A stretch of DNA of 64,000 nt, taken from positions 994,501 through 1,058,500 of the forward strand of contig CP119314.1 in the NCBI GenBank assembly GCA_029202385.1, given 5' to 3'. The notes beneath the pieces were generated by a model, which did no database searches, was not told where the DNA came from, and saw only the letters and a program-made list of their open reading frames with translations. This document shows positions 27,296 through 36,187 of the stretch, piece by piece; the first letter of the stretch is position 1; every line of letters begins with the position of its first letter. The DNA comes from Candidatus Sphingomonas phytovorans (GTDB lineage Bacteria; Pseudomonadota; Alphaproteobacteria; Sphingomonadales; Sphingomonadaceae). A program made the position numbers and the translations under genes.

Positions 27296-28605
27296 TCGCC
27301 GCGCTCCTTCAACTCCTGCCAATGGGCCATGCGTTCGGCGATTCGCTTCTCCAGGCCCCGGTCGGTCGGGGTGTAGAAGGTCTGCGGGTCCATCTCCGCC
27401 GGCCAGTAGTCGGACCCGGAGAAACCCTCCGCCGTGTCGTGATCATAGGCATAGCCTTTGCCGTAGCCGATATCCTTCATCAGCCTGGTCGGTGCGTTGA
27501 GGATATTCTGTGGCGGCATCAGCGAGCCGGTTTCCTTCGCGCTGCGCCAGGCTGATTTCTGGGCGACGTACGCCGCGTTCGATTTGGGGGCGACCGCGCA
27601 ATAGAGACAGGCCTGGGCGATCGCGAGTTCACCCTCGGGCGAGCCGAGGAAATCGTACGCATCCTTGGCGGCGAGGCACTGTACCAGCGCATTGGGGTCG
27701 GCCAGCCCGATATCCTCGCTGGCGAAGCGGGTGATGCGGCGGAGCACGTATAGCGGCTCCTCGCCAGCGGTCAGCATCCGCGCGAGATAATAGAGTGAAG
27801 CCTGGGGATCGGACCCGCGCATCGATTTGTGCAATGCGGAGATGAGGTTGTGGTGCCCCTCGCGATCCTTGTCATAGACGGCGACGCGGCGTTGCAGGAA
27901 TGCCGACAGTCCCGCCGGATCGAGCGGTTCTGGCAGGTCGACGGAGAAAAGTGTCTCAGCCTGGTTGAGCAGGAAACGACCGTCGCCATCGGCGCTCGCG
28001 ATCATCGCGTCGCGGGCGTCGGTGGTGAGGGGCAGGGGGCGTTCCTCGATCTCCTCGGCGCGGTCGAGCAGCTTTTCCAGCGCGGCGCGATCGAGCCGCT
28101 GGAGGATCAGCACCTGCGCGCGGCTGAGCAATGCCGCATTGAGCTCGAAACTCGGATTTTCGGTGGTCGCGCCGACCAGGGTGACGGTACCATTCTCGAC
28201 ATAGGGCAGGAAACCGTCCTGCTGGGCACGGTTGAAGCGGTGAATCTCGTCAACGAACAACAGGGTGCGCTTGCCGATCTTCGCGTGGTCGCGCGCTTCG
28301 GCAAAGGCCTTTTTCAGGTCGGCCACACCCGAGAACACCGCAGAGATCGCAACGAAACGCAGGCCGACCGCATCGGCGAGCAGCCGCGCGATGGTGGTCT
28401 TGCCGGTACCGGGCGGCCCCCACAGGATCATCGAGGAGAGGCGTCCCGCCGCCACCATTCGCCCGATCGCGCCCTCCGCGCCGGTCAGGTGCTCCTGGCC
28501 GACGACATCCTCCAGTCGCTGCGGACGCAGCCGATCCGCGAGCGGTGCGTTTTCGACAAGCGCTTCATGGGCGGGCGGGTCGAACGTGGCGAAAAGGTCG
28601 GCCAT
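27292..28605 (-). CDS. rarA: Replication-associated recombination protein A (RarA/MgsA)
   Basis: A 437-residue AAA+ ATPase starting MADLFATFDPPAHEAL. An N-terminal RPQRLEDVVGQEHL precedes Walker A WGPPGTGKTT (about residue 56), Walker B LLFVDEIHRFN, a sensor-1 VGATTENPSFEL and the C-terminal MgsA tetramerisation part ending with KDIGYGKGYAYDHD. It acts at stalled replication forks, interacting with SSB and loading or unloading factors. The ATG at 28605 fits the family start better than an upstream ATG at 28713. It heads a three-gene overlapping run with the YjbR-like and DUF429-like genes. Confidence 0.95.
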   Translation of the reverse strand: MADLFATFDPPAHEALVENAPLADRLRPQRLEDVVGQEHLTGAEGAIGRMVAAGRLSSMILWGPPGTGKTTIARLLADAVGLRFVAISAVFSGVADLKKAFAEARDHAKIGKRTLLFVDEIHRFNRAQQDGFLPYVENGTVTLVGATTENPSFELNAALLSRAQVLILQRLDRAALEKLLDRAEEIEERPLPLTTDARDAMIASADGDGRFLLNQAETLFSVDLPEPLDPAGLSAFLQRRVAVYDKDREGHHNLISALHKSMRGSDPQASLYYLARMLTAGEEPLYVLRRITRFASEDIGLADPNALVQCLAAKDAYDFLGSPEGELAIAQACLYCAVAPKSNAAYVAQKSAWRSAKETGSLMPPQNILNAPTRLMKDIGYGKGYAYDHDTAEGFSGSDYWPAEMDPQTFYTPTDRGLEKRIAERMAHWQELKERGE

Positions 28606-28693
28606 CGCTGGAACATAGGGTGGCCGGCTGGAACTGGCCACCCCGCCCGCCAGAGCGATGCCACGCAAAATTTCCTCTTGTAAAAACCGATCT

Positions 28694-28705
28694 AAGATAT
28701 ATCTT
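28694..28705. promoter_or_regulatory. Perfect palindrome AAGATATATCTT ahead of the PadR gene
   Basis: A 12-base perfect palindrome located 33 bases upstream of the PadR-type regulator start, between it and the divergent rarA gene. The position is what an autoregulatory operator would have; the binding protein is inferred. Confidence 0.5.
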
Positions 28706-28738
28706 GTAGCCATCGTGATACAAAAAGGACTAACGATA

Positions 28739-29317
28739 ATGTTTCATCATCATATGCGTAGCCGCCAGTGCGGCCCCCGGGGCGGGCGTTTCTCGCGCGG
28801 CCCCTTCTCCTTCCAGTGGGAAGTGCACGGTCATGGCGAGCGTGGCGGCCGCAGCCGTCGGATGTTCGACGGCAGCGAGCTTCGCCTCGTCCTGCTCAAG
28901 CTGATCGAGGAGCAGCCGCGCCACGGCTACGACCTGATCCGCGACATCGAGGAGCGCACCGGCGGCGCCTATGCGCCGAGCCCGGGCGTGATCTATCCGA
29001 CGCTGACCATGCTCGATGACATGGGCCTGATCGAGGAGCAGAAGTCGGAAGGCGCCAAGAAGCTCTACGCCATCACCGTCGCTGGCAAGGCGCTGCTGAC
29101 CGAGCGCGAGGAAGAGGTCGAGGCGCTGTTCGCCCGGCTCGAGGACCTTGGCTCGATGCGGGAGCGGACCAGCGGCGGGCCGATCCGGCGCGCGATGGGC
29201 AATCTCAAGGCTGTACTCCAGCAGAAGCTCGGCGAGGGCGACGTCGACGGCGATACGCTTCACCAGGTCGCCGCGTTGATCGACGAGGCGGCGCAGAAGA
29301 TCGAGCGGCTGAAATAA
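28739..29317 (+). CDS. PadR-family transcriptional regulator
   Basis: 192 residues. A His/Arg/Gly-rich N-terminal tail (1-40) precedes a winged helix with the PadR signature: LRLVLLKLIEEQPRHGYDLI, then GVIYPTLTMLDDMGLIEEQ and KKLYAIT. A C-terminal helical dimerisation segment rich in Glu and Arg follows. AAGGAC precedes the ATG; an in-frame upstream start at 28658 would run through the promoter palindrome and is rejected. It probably controls itself and the adjacent DUF2218 gene, starting 91 bases downstream, through the palindrome at 28694-28705. Confidence 0.92.
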   Translation: MFHHHMRSRQCGPRGGRFSRGPFSFQWEVHGHGERGGRSRRMFDGSELRLVLLKLIEEQPRHGYDLIRDIEERTGGAYAPSPGVIYPTLTMLDDMGLIEEQKSEGAKKLYAITVAGKALLTEREEEVEALFARLEDLGSMRERTSGGPIRRAMGNLKAVLQQKLGEGDVDGDTLHQVAALIDEAAQKIERLK

Positions 29318-29408
29318 GGGCGTGACGCGCCTGCAACTACTGCGCCGGCGGTTGGGTATCGACCCCGTCGCCGGCGCTCCCTGTCTGATCGAGAAAAGGA
29401 ACGAGCGC

Positions 29409-29720
29409 ATGGATAGTGCAACCGCCAGCGTGCCGACGGCAAGCGGCAGCAAATATCTCCAGCAACTCTGCAAGCACTGGCAGCATAATCTGGCGGTGGA
29501 ATTCACCCCGGAGCATGGCACCGTCGTCTTTCCGAAGGACGCGCGCGGCGCCGATTATCCCGGCGACGGATTGGTGACCTTCGACGCGCGTGCCGAGGCA
29601 CTGGAGGTCAGGATCGATGCGACTTCGCCTGAACAACTCGATGGATTGAAGGGGGCCGTGGCGCGCCACCTCGACCGCTTCGCCTTTCGCGAAGCGCCGT
29701 TGACCTTCGACTGGAAATAA
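29409..29720 (+). CDS. DUF2218 family protein
   Basis: 103 residues, soluble, with the family pattern: SKYLQQLCKHWQHNL near the start, EFTPEHGTVVFP in the middle and a C-terminal HLDRFAFREAPLTFDWK. Function is unknown. AAAAGGA precedes the ATG by nine bases. It sits just downstream of the PadR regulator and is likely its target. Confidence 0.88.
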   Translation: MDSATASVPTASGSKYLQQLCKHWQHNLAVEFTPEHGTVVFPKDARGADYPGDGLVTFDARAEALEVRIDATSPEQLDGLKGAVARHLDRFAFREAPLTFDWK

Positions 29721-29747
29721 AAAAGCGGTCCTCCGGAAGGTGGCGCG

Positions 29748-30899
29748 TCAGGCTTTCCGTCGTTCCAGCACCGCGAGATAGGTATCCAGCACTGCCTGGT
29801 TGACGGTTTCCCAGCGATAGCCGGCGGCCTTGGCATGGCCGGCCTCGCCGGCCGCATGGCGGAAGGCGTCATCCTCGCAGAAGCGCTGGAGCGCGTCCGC
29901 ATAGCCCTGGATGTCGGTCGGCTCGACGATCAGCCCGGTGACGCCGTCGTCGATCAGTCCGACGGCGCCCGACGCATGGGCGGCGACCACGGGCACCTTC
30001 GCCGCCATTGCCTCAAGCGTCACATTGCCGAAGGTCTCGGTCACGCTCGGGTTGAAGAAAACGTCCATCGAGGCGACCGCGCGACCCAGATCGTCGCCCG
30101 ACTGGAAGCCAGCGAACACCGCGTCCGGGATTTCCTGCGCGAACCAGTCGCGCGCCGGGCCCTCGCCGACCACCAGCGTCCTGCGGCGCACGCCGCGCGC
30201 GGCTAGGGCGTGCATTGCCTCGGCGAACACGTCGAGGCCCTTTTCCTTCACCAGCCGGCCGAGGAAGCCGATCGCGATCTCGTCATCGGCGATGCCGAGG
30301 GAACGGCGCCATTCCATGCTGCGCCGGCCGGGATTGAAGCGGTCATGATTGACCCCGCGCGACCAGCGCGAGATGTGCGCGGTCACGCCCCATTCGTGCA
30401 GGATCTCCCCCATCATCTGGCTGGGTGCCAGCACCTCGTCGACGCGCGAATAGAATTTGCGCTGGGCGTTGATGATGATCGGTTCGAGGAAGCCGATGCC
30501 ATAATAGCGGACATAGGTCTCGAACCGCGTGTGATAAGACGCGACGGAGGCAATATGGTGCTTCTCCGCATAGCGTACCGCTGCATGCCCCAGCCAGTCC
30601 GGCGCCGAGACATGGATCAGATTCGGCGCGAAGGCGTCGACGTCCCGCCGGGTCTTCGCCGGCATGCCGCGGGCGAGCTTGTATTCGTCGCGCCCGCCGG
30701 GAAGCTTGATCGAGGGCACGCTGACCAGGTCGCCGGTCGGTGCGAAGGCCGGGCGGCGGCTGGTGGGGGAATAGACGCGCACCGTCGCGCCCTGCTTCAG
30801 AAGGTGGCCGACAAGAAGGTTTAGCGCCTGATTCGCGCCGTCGCGCGTATAATTATAGTTGCCGCTGAACAGCGCGACGCGGAGGTCTTTCGCTTGCAT
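29748..30899 (-). CDS. Glycosyltransferase family 4 (GT-B)
   Basis: 383 residues with a two-Rossmann GT-B layout. The N-domain starts RVALFSGNYNYTRDGANQAL and contains ASYHTRFETYVRYYG. The C-domain has GFLGRLVKEKGLDVFAEAM, a nucleotide-sugar-binding GEGPARDW and the EX7E-type segment PSVTETFGNVTLEAMAAKVPVVA. These match retaining alpha-mannosyl/glucosyl transferases of family 4, often acting on lipids (MgtA/SqdX-like). Acceptor and donor cannot be read from sequence. No membrane segment is seen. It stands alone, convergent with the DUF2218 gene. Confidence 0.9.
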   Translation of the reverse strand: MQAKDLRVALFSGNYNYTRDGANQALNLLVGHLLKQGATVRVYSPTSRRPAFAPTGDLVSVPSIKLPGGRDEYKLARGMPAKTRRDVDAFAPNLIHVSAPDWLGHAAVRYAEKHHIASVASYHTRFETYVRYYGIGFLEPIIINAQRKFYSRVDEVLAPSQMMGEILHEWGVTAHISRWSRGVNHDRFNPGRRSMEWRRSLGIADDEIAIGFLGRLVKEKGLDVFAEAMHALAARGVRRRTLVVGEGPARDWFAQEIPDAVFAGFQSGDDLGRAVASMDVFFNPSVTETFGNVTLEAMAAKVPVVAAHASGAVGLIDDGVTGLIVEPTDIQGYADALQRFCEDDAFRHAAGEAGHAKAAGYRWETVNQAVLDTYLAVLERRKA

Positions 30900-31063
30900 T
30901 GCGGGCGCATAGACCTGCCGGAGCGAAACGCCAATCTCCGTAGACGCATCGGATGACTTTATTTCTCAATTGTTTCGCAAATGCGGCAGTGCGGCCGTAA
31001 GGCGGCAGGGAAGGGGTGCAAGACGATCCCGGCGCTCCTACCTTGCGCGTGAAGGAGTCCCCA

Positions 31064-31771
31064 ATGACCGATCTCTCCGATTTTCCGATCACGCAACGCT
31101 GGCCGGCGCAATATCCCGACCGCATCCAGCTTTATTCGTTGCCGACGCCCAACGGTGTGAAGGCGTCGATCATGCTCGAGGAAACCGGGCTGGCCTATGA
31201 AGCGCATCTCATCGATTTCGGCAGCAACGATCAGAAATCGCCCGAATTCGTCTCGCTCAACCCCAATGGCAAGATCCCGGCGATGATCGATCCCGACGGG
31301 CCGGGTGGCAAGCCGCTGGGCCTGTTCGAAAGCGGCGCGATCCTCCTCTATCTGGCCGACAAGACCGGCCGGTTCATTCCGCCCGATCCGGCAGGTCGCT
31401 GGGAGGCGATCCAGTGGGTCATGTTCCAGATGGGTGGCATCGGTCCAATGTTCGGCCAGCTCGGCTTCTTCAACAAATTCGCCGGCAAGGCATGGGAGGA
31501 CAAGCGTCCGCTCGGCCGGTATGTCGACGAATCGAAACGCCTGCTCGGCGTGATGGACGGCGTGCTGGCCGGGCGGGACTGGTTCCTGGGGAACGACTAT
31601 ACCATCGCCGACATCTCGATGCTCGGCTGGGTGCGCAACCTGATCGGCTTCTACGAAGCGCGCGACCTGGTCGGGTTCGACGATTTCAGGAATGTCGGCG
31701 CCTGGCTCGAGCGCGGCCTTGCGCGGCCTGCGGTGCAGCGCGGCCTTACCATCCCTGCAAGGCCGGCCTGA
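31064..31771 (+). CDS. Glutathione S-transferase, YfcG/Nu-class-like
   Basis: 235 residues. A thioredoxin-like N-domain with LPTPNGVKASIMLEE, the cis-Pro loop NPNGKIPAMIDPDG and the glutathione-binding ES in LFESGAILLYLADKTG is followed by an all-helical C-domain from about residue 105. The NGVK motif near residue 27 is typical of the YfcG/GstB (Nu-class) group with disulfide-bond reductase activity. GAAGGAG lies upstream of ATG 31064. Confidence 0.92.
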   Translation: MTDLSDFPITQRWPAQYPDRIQLYSLPTPNGVKASIMLEETGLAYEAHLIDFGSNDQKSPEFVSLNPNGKIPAMIDPDGPGGKPLGLFESGAILLYLADKTGRFIPPDPAGRWEAIQWVMFQMGGIGPMFGQLGFFNKFAGKAWEDKRPLGRYVDESKRLLGVMDGVLAGRDWFLGNDYTIADISMLGWVRNLIGFYEARDLVGFDDFRNVGAWLERGLARPAVQRGLTIPARPA

Positions 31772-31786
31772 TTGACGCTGGATCAT

Positions 31787-31892
31787 CCACCACGTCACCC
31801 CGGACTTGTTCCGGGGGCCACTGTGCCGCACGTTCATCGGCCTGGAGACATGGAACGGTGGACGCCGGAACAAGTCCGGCATGACGTAGTGG
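31787..31892. repeat. REP-like inverted repeat after the GST gene
   Basis: A 29-base arm (31787-31815), CCACCACGTCACCCCGGACT and onward, is inverted at 31864-31892 with a few mismatches, leaving a 48-base spacer. It is an intergenic element of the REP/BIME type and could fold into a cruciform or act as an mRNA-stabilising hairpin. Confidence 0.75.
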
Positions 31893-31966
31893 AGGGGATG
31901 TCGGTTGCGTTCCCGGGAGCGGAAAAGTTTGTTCCCCTCTCGTTCCTTTTTCGCTAAGGCGCGGGT

Positions 31967-33340
31967 ATGGCGAAACCTCAGAAACGCTATGTCTGTCAGG
32001 CCTGCGGATCGGTCGCGAACCGCTGGGCGGGGCAGTGCGCCGATTGCGCTGAATGGAACACCCTGGTCGAGGAGGTGGGCGGGACCGTCACGCCTTTCCA
32101 GGCCAAGCATAACCTCCAGTCGGGCGGTCGTGCCGTGACGATGGTCGGCCTCGATGCCGAGGTCGCGTTGCCCGAACGCATGCCGAGCGGCATCGCCGAG
32201 CTTGATCGTGCGCTGGGTGGCGGTTTCGTGGAAGGGTCGGCGACCCTGATCGGCGGCGATCCCGGCATCGGCAAGTCGACCTTGCTTCTCCAGGCGGCGG
32301 CGAAGATGGCGCTCTCGGGGCTGCCGGTGGCCTATGTGTCGGGCGAGGAGGCGGCCGATCAGGTCCGTCTCCGCGCGCGCCGGCTGGGGCTGGGCAGCGC
32401 GCCGGTGCAACTCGCCGCGGCGACCTCGACCCGCGATATCCTGACGACCCTGGGGCAGGGGCGCCCGCCCGCGCTGCTGGTGATCGATTCGATCCAGACG
32501 ATGCATTCGGACCTGATCGAGGGGGCGCCCGGCACCGTCAGCCAGGTGCGCGCCTCCGCTCAGGAACTGATCCGCTTCGCCAAGGAACGTGGCACCGCCG
32601 TCGTGCTGGTCGGCCATGTCACCAAGGACGGCAGCATCGCCGGCCCGCGCGTCCTAGAACATATGGTCGATACGGTGTTGAGCTTCGAGGGCGAGCGCAG
32701 CCATCAATATCGCATCCTCCGCGCGATCAAGAACCGCTTCGGCGGTACCGATGAAATCGGCGTGTTCGCGATGGTGGCGGAGGGGCTGGCTGAAATCTCC
32801 AATCCCAGCGCCTTGTTCCTTACCCAGCGCGACGAAGGCGTGACGGGCACGACCGTGTTCCCGGCGCTCGAGGGGACGCGTCCGGTACTGGTCGAGATCC
32901 AGGCGCTCGTCGTCCGCCTCGCCAGCGGCGCGACGCCGAGGCGGGCAGTGGTCGGCTGGGATTCCGGCCGGCTTGCCATGGTGCTCGCCGTGCTTGAGGC
33001 GCGGTGCGGTCTCAGCTTCTCGGCGTGCGAAGTCTATCTCAACATCGCGGGCGGCTACCGGGTGCAGGATCCGGCGGCTGACCTGGCGGTGGCGGCGGCG
33101 CTCGTCTCGGCGCTGTCCGAGCGGCCGGTACCGGCGGACGCGGTCGCATTCGGCGAGATCGCCTTGTCCGGGGAGATCAGGCCGGTCGCGCATGGCACCC
33201 TGCGATTGAAGGAATCGGGCAAGCTCGGCTTCGAACGCGCGCTGGTGCCGGCCGCCGTCACCAGTGAGAAGACCCCGTTGAAGCTCTCGGGATTCCGCAC
33301 GCTCGGTCAGTTCGTTGACCATATGCTGGGGCGCGGCTAG
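31967..33340 (+). CDS. radA: DNA repair protein RadA/Sms
   Basis: 457 residues with all RadA hallmarks: an N-terminal C4 zinc finger (CQACG...CADC, residues 7-27), a RecA-like ATPase with Walker A GGDPGIGKSTLL near residue 97, the RadA-specific KNRFGGTDEIGVF near 255, and a C-terminal Lon-like domain (IAGGYRVQDPAADLAVAAAL). It drives branch migration of recombination intermediates. It is transcribed toward cvpA, 101 bases away. Confidence 0.97.
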   Translation: MAKPQKRYVCQACGSVANRWAGQCADCAEWNTLVEEVGGTVTPFQAKHNLQSGGRAVTMVGLDAEVALPERMPSGIAELDRALGGGFVEGSATLIGGDPGIGKSTLLLQAAAKMALSGLPVAYVSGEEAADQVRLRARRLGLGSAPVQLAAATSTRDILTTLGQGRPPALLVIDSIQTMHSDLIEGAPGTVSQVRASAQELIRFAKERGTAVVLVGHVTKDGSIAGPRVLEHMVDTVLSFEGERSHQYRILRAIKNRFGGTDEIGVFAMVAEGLAEISNPSALFLTQRDEGVTGTTVFPALEGTRPVLVEIQALVVRLASGATPRRAVVGWDSGRLAMVLAVLEARCGLSFSACEVYLNIAGGYRVQDPAADLAVAAALVSALSERPVPADAVAFGEIALSGEIRPVAHGTLRLKESGKLGFERALVPAAVTSEKTPLKLSGFRTLGQFVDHMLGRG

Positions 33341-33441
33341 CGCTGGACGCCGAAGACACCTACCTGCCATTCGTATCGAGCAGAAGCCGGGCTTGTCGGG
33401 AGCCCGCTGCCGGAAGCGAGCGGGGGAAAGCAAGGCGTAGC

Positions 33442-34008
33442 ATGGGACTTACTGCACTCGACATCCTCGTCCTGATCGCGGTCGGCGGGGCCGCGATCCT
33501 TGGGTTGATGCGCGGTTTCGTGACTGAGATCCTGTCGCTGTTCGCCTGGGTTGCGATCGTGTTCGCGCTGAAGCTGTTTCACTCGCCGCTCGCCCAGTTG
33601 CTGTCGGGGTCGGTCGGGACGGTCACGGGGGCCGCGGTCCTGTCGTTCGCGATCATCGCCGGGATCACCTATTTCGCCGGGCGCGCGGTCGCCAACGCGC
33701 TTGGCTCGCGTACCCGCGATTCGGTCATGGGCCCGGTCGACCGTGCGCTGGGGTTCGGCTTCGGCGCGCTGAAGGGTCTGATCCTGGCTAGCCTTGGTTT
33801 CCTTCTCGTCGCGCTCATGACGGACACGGTGAGCGGCGGCCCCACCCACCGGCCCGAATGGCTTACCTCGGCGCGGACCTATCCTTTGCTCAATACGACC
33901 AGCGCGAGCATCGCGGATTTCGTCGATCGCCGCCGCAAGGGAAAACCGGTGTTCGGCACCTCCGACAACGCGACCGCTGCCGTCAATCTGAGCGAGGCGC
34001 GGCGATGA
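33442..34008 (+). CDS. cvpA: CvpA-family membrane protein
   Basis: 188 residues with four predicted helices in the first 130. The family's conserved RGFVTEILSLFAWV segment lies near residue 25, and a soluble C-tail ends in SEARR. The family is linked to colicin V export in E. coli and to membrane or surface maintenance elsewhere; its molecular function is unsettled. The stop overlaps the next gene by ATGA. Confidence 0.88.
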   Translation: MGLTALDILVLIAVGGAAILGLMRGFVTEILSLFAWVAIVFALKLFHSPLAQLLSGSVGTVTGAAVLSFAIIAGITYFAGRAVANALGSRTRDSVMGPVDRALGFGFGALKGLILASLGFLLVALMTDTVSGGPTHRPEWLTSARTYPLLNTTSASIADFVDRRRKGKPVFGTSDNATAAVNLSEARR

Positions 34009-34439
34009 GTGGGCCGCTCTACAATGCGGAGATATTGCGGCTCGCCGCGACCATTCCGCATCATGATCGCCTGTCCGATCCGATGGGCAGCGCCGAGAAG
34101 CGCTCGCCCATCTGCGGCAGCCGTGTGACCGTGGATGTGAATCTCGATTCCCAGGGACGCGTGAGCGAGATCGGTCTGCTGGTGCGCGCCTGCGCGCTTG
34201 GGCAGGCATCGTCGTCGCTGATGGGGGCGAGCGCAATCGGCAGGTCGCCCGAAGAACTCGTCGTTGCCCGTGACGCTCTGACGGCCTGGCTGGCGGGGAG
34301 CGGGCCTTTGCCCGATTGGCCGGGCTTCGACCTGTTCACCCCTGCGCTGCCGCACAGCGCGCGTCATGCCTCGATCAGGCTGGCGTTCGAGGCTGCCGCC
34401 GAGGCCGCCGAAAGCGCGCGCGCCGGGCTTCACGCATGA
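34005..34439 (+). CDS. NifU/IscU-like iron-sulfur scaffold protein
   Basis: 144 residues starting MSGPLYNAEILRLAATIPHHDRL. Scaffold-type Cys residues sit in SPICGSRV (near 37) and CALGQASSS (near 64). The Asp normally following the first Cys (CGD) is Ser, and the third cluster ligand, expected around ARHASIRLAFEA (near 127), is Ala with only a His adjacent. It may therefore bind a labile cluster differently or not at all. It overlaps cvpA and the antiporter gene by ATGA on both sides. Confidence 0.82.
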   Translation: MSGPLYNAEILRLAATIPHHDRLSDPMGSAEKRSPICGSRVTVDVNLDSQGRVSEIGLLVRACALGQASSSLMGASAIGRSPEELVVARDALTAWLAGSGPLPDWPGFDLFTPALPHSARHASIRLAFEAAAEAAESARAGLHA

Positions 34440-36187
34440 GCGAATCGCTGCTCTTCGATGCGGTGATGCTGCTCGGCTTCGGCCTTGTCTTCGTGCTGAT
34501 CTTCCGCCGGCTCGGGCTTGGCGCCACGCTGGGTTATCTCGTCGCCGGCGCGCTGGTCGGGCCGCAGGCGCTCGGCCTGGTCGGTGGCGCCGAGGACAAG
34601 ATCAGCGTGGCCGAGCTCGGCATCACGTTGCTGCTGTTCATCGTCGGGCTTGAGCTCAATCCGGCGAGGCTGTGGCGGCTGAAGAAGGAGATTTTCGGAC
34701 TGGGTCTGATGCAGGTCGTATTCTGCGGTATCGCGGTCTCGGCGGTGGTGTGGCTCATCACCCAGTTCTCGCCCGCCGCTGCGCTCGCGCTTGGCCTGCC
34801 GCTCGCCCTGTCCTCGACCGCGCAGGTCTTGCCGATGCTCCAATCGGCCGGCCGCCTGCGCACGCCGTTCGGCGAACGGGCCTTTTCGATCCTGCTGTTC
34901 CAGGATCTGTCGATCGTTCCGCTCATCACCATCGTCGCGGTGATGTCGCGCAATCCCGCCGACGCCGCCGGGCCGCCAGGATGGCTGCTGTTCATCTATA
35001 CCGTGCTGGCGGTCGCCGGCCTGATCCTGATCGGGCGCTACGGCCTTCGTCCGCTGTTCCGCATCATCGGCAATATGGGCGAGCGCGAGATGTTCGTGTT
35101 CGCCGGCCTGTTCACCGTTATCGCGGCCGCCGCCCTGATGGAGGCGCTTCATCTCTCGACCGCGCTCGGCGCGTTCGTGGCGGGCGTGATGCTGGCGGAC
35201 AGCCCGTACCGCCATGAGCTTGAGGCCGATGTCGAGCCGTTCCGCTCGATCCTGCTCGGCCTGTTCTTCCTCGCGGTCGGAATGATGCTCGATCTCCATG
35301 CCATTGCTGAGCGGCCCTTTTTCGTGGTGGGCATGGCGCTGGCGCTGATCGCCACCAAGCTGGCGATCATCATGGGGCTCGGGCTGCTCTTCAAGATGAC
35401 CTGGCGCGGCGCGCTCGCGCTCGGCCTGCTGCTGAGCCAGGGCGGGGAATTCGGCTTTGTGCTGTTCGCCCAGGCGCAGAATGCGATGCTGATCGCGCCC
35501 GAGGCGGCGAGCCTGTTCGGTGCGATCGTCACGCTCTCCATGGCGACAACGCCGTTCCTGATGAAGATCACCCAGCGCGTCCGCACCGAGCCCGAAACCG
35601 ATGGCGGCACCCGTGAAGGGCCTATGTCGGACGGGGCGAACGCGCTGATCGTCGGCTATGGGCGCTTCGGTCAGACGGTCGGGCAGATGCTGATCGCCCA
35701 GGGCGTACCCGTGACCTTGATCGACACCGATATCGAGATGATCGACGTCGCCGCCAATTTCGGCGCCAAGGTCTATTATGGCGACGGCACGCGGCTTGAG
35801 CTGCTGCGCCAGGCAGGCGCGGCTGAGGCGGAGCTGATCCTGTTCTGCACCGATGGCGACCAGGTCACCCCTGAACTGGTCGAGGCGGTGCATGATTCAT
35901 TCCCGAAGGCGGCGATCTTCGTGCGTGCCTATGACCGGCGCTCGCTGATCAAGCTGAAGGGCGCGCCGGTGCGCGGCGTGGTTCGCGAAGTGCTCGAATC
36001 CGCGATCAAGATGGCGCGGATGGCAATGTCGAGCCTCGGCATCGAGGACGAGGAGATCGCCCGAACCGAGGACATGTACCGCGCGCGGGACAAGGAACGG
36101 CTCAAGGCGCAGGTCGAGGCGGGCGATCTTCGCGCCGCGGTCGACCGGATCATCACCCAGCCGCTGCGGGGCGGGGAAGAAGTCTGA
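34436..36187 (+). CDS. KefB/KefC-like cation:proton antiporter (CPA2) with TrkA-N domain
   Basis: 583 residues. About twelve membrane helices make up the Na+/H+ exchanger (CPA2) domain (1-385), including LALSSTAQVLPML and LLLSQGGEFGFVLF. A cytoplasmic Rossmann TrkA-N domain (about 400-520) follows, with GYGRFGQTVGQ for dinucleotide and DTDIEM. Family members exchange K+ for H+ and protect against electrophiles when gated by glutathione adducts. Start at ATG 34436 overlapping the scaffold gene; the stop is followed at once by dgkA. Confidence 0.93.
   Translation: MSESLLFDAVMLLGFGLVFVLIFRRLGLGATLGYLVAGALVGPQALGLVGGAEDKISVAELGITLLLFIVGLELNPARLWRLKKEIFGLGLMQVVFCGIAVSAVVWLITQFSPAAALALGLPLALSSTAQVLPMLQSAGRLRTPFGERAFSILLFQDLSIVPLITIVAVMSRNPADAAGPPGWLLFIYTVLAVAGLILIGRYGLRPLFRIIGNMGEREMFVFAGLFTVIAAAALMEALHLSTALGAFVAGVMLADSPYRHELEADVEPFRSILLGLFFLAVGMMLDLHAIAERPFFVVGMALALIATKLAIIMGLGLLFKMTWRGALALGLLLSQGGEFGFVLFAQAQNAMLIAPEAASLFGAIVTLSMATTPFLMKITQRVRTEPETDGGTREGPMSDGANALIVGYGRFGQTVGQMLIAQGVPVTLIDTDIEMIDVAANFGAKVYYGDGTRLELLRQAGAAEAELILFCTDGDQVTPELVEAVHDSFPKAAIFVRAYDRRSLIKLKGAPVRGVVREVLESAIKMARMAMSSLGIEDEEIARTEDMYRARDKERLKAQVEAGDLRAAVDRIITQPLRGGEEV

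Noticed and set aside
34430..35893. A 487-codon minus-strand frame across the antiporter gene
   Set aside because: Antisense to a clear CPA2 transporter; no domain match.
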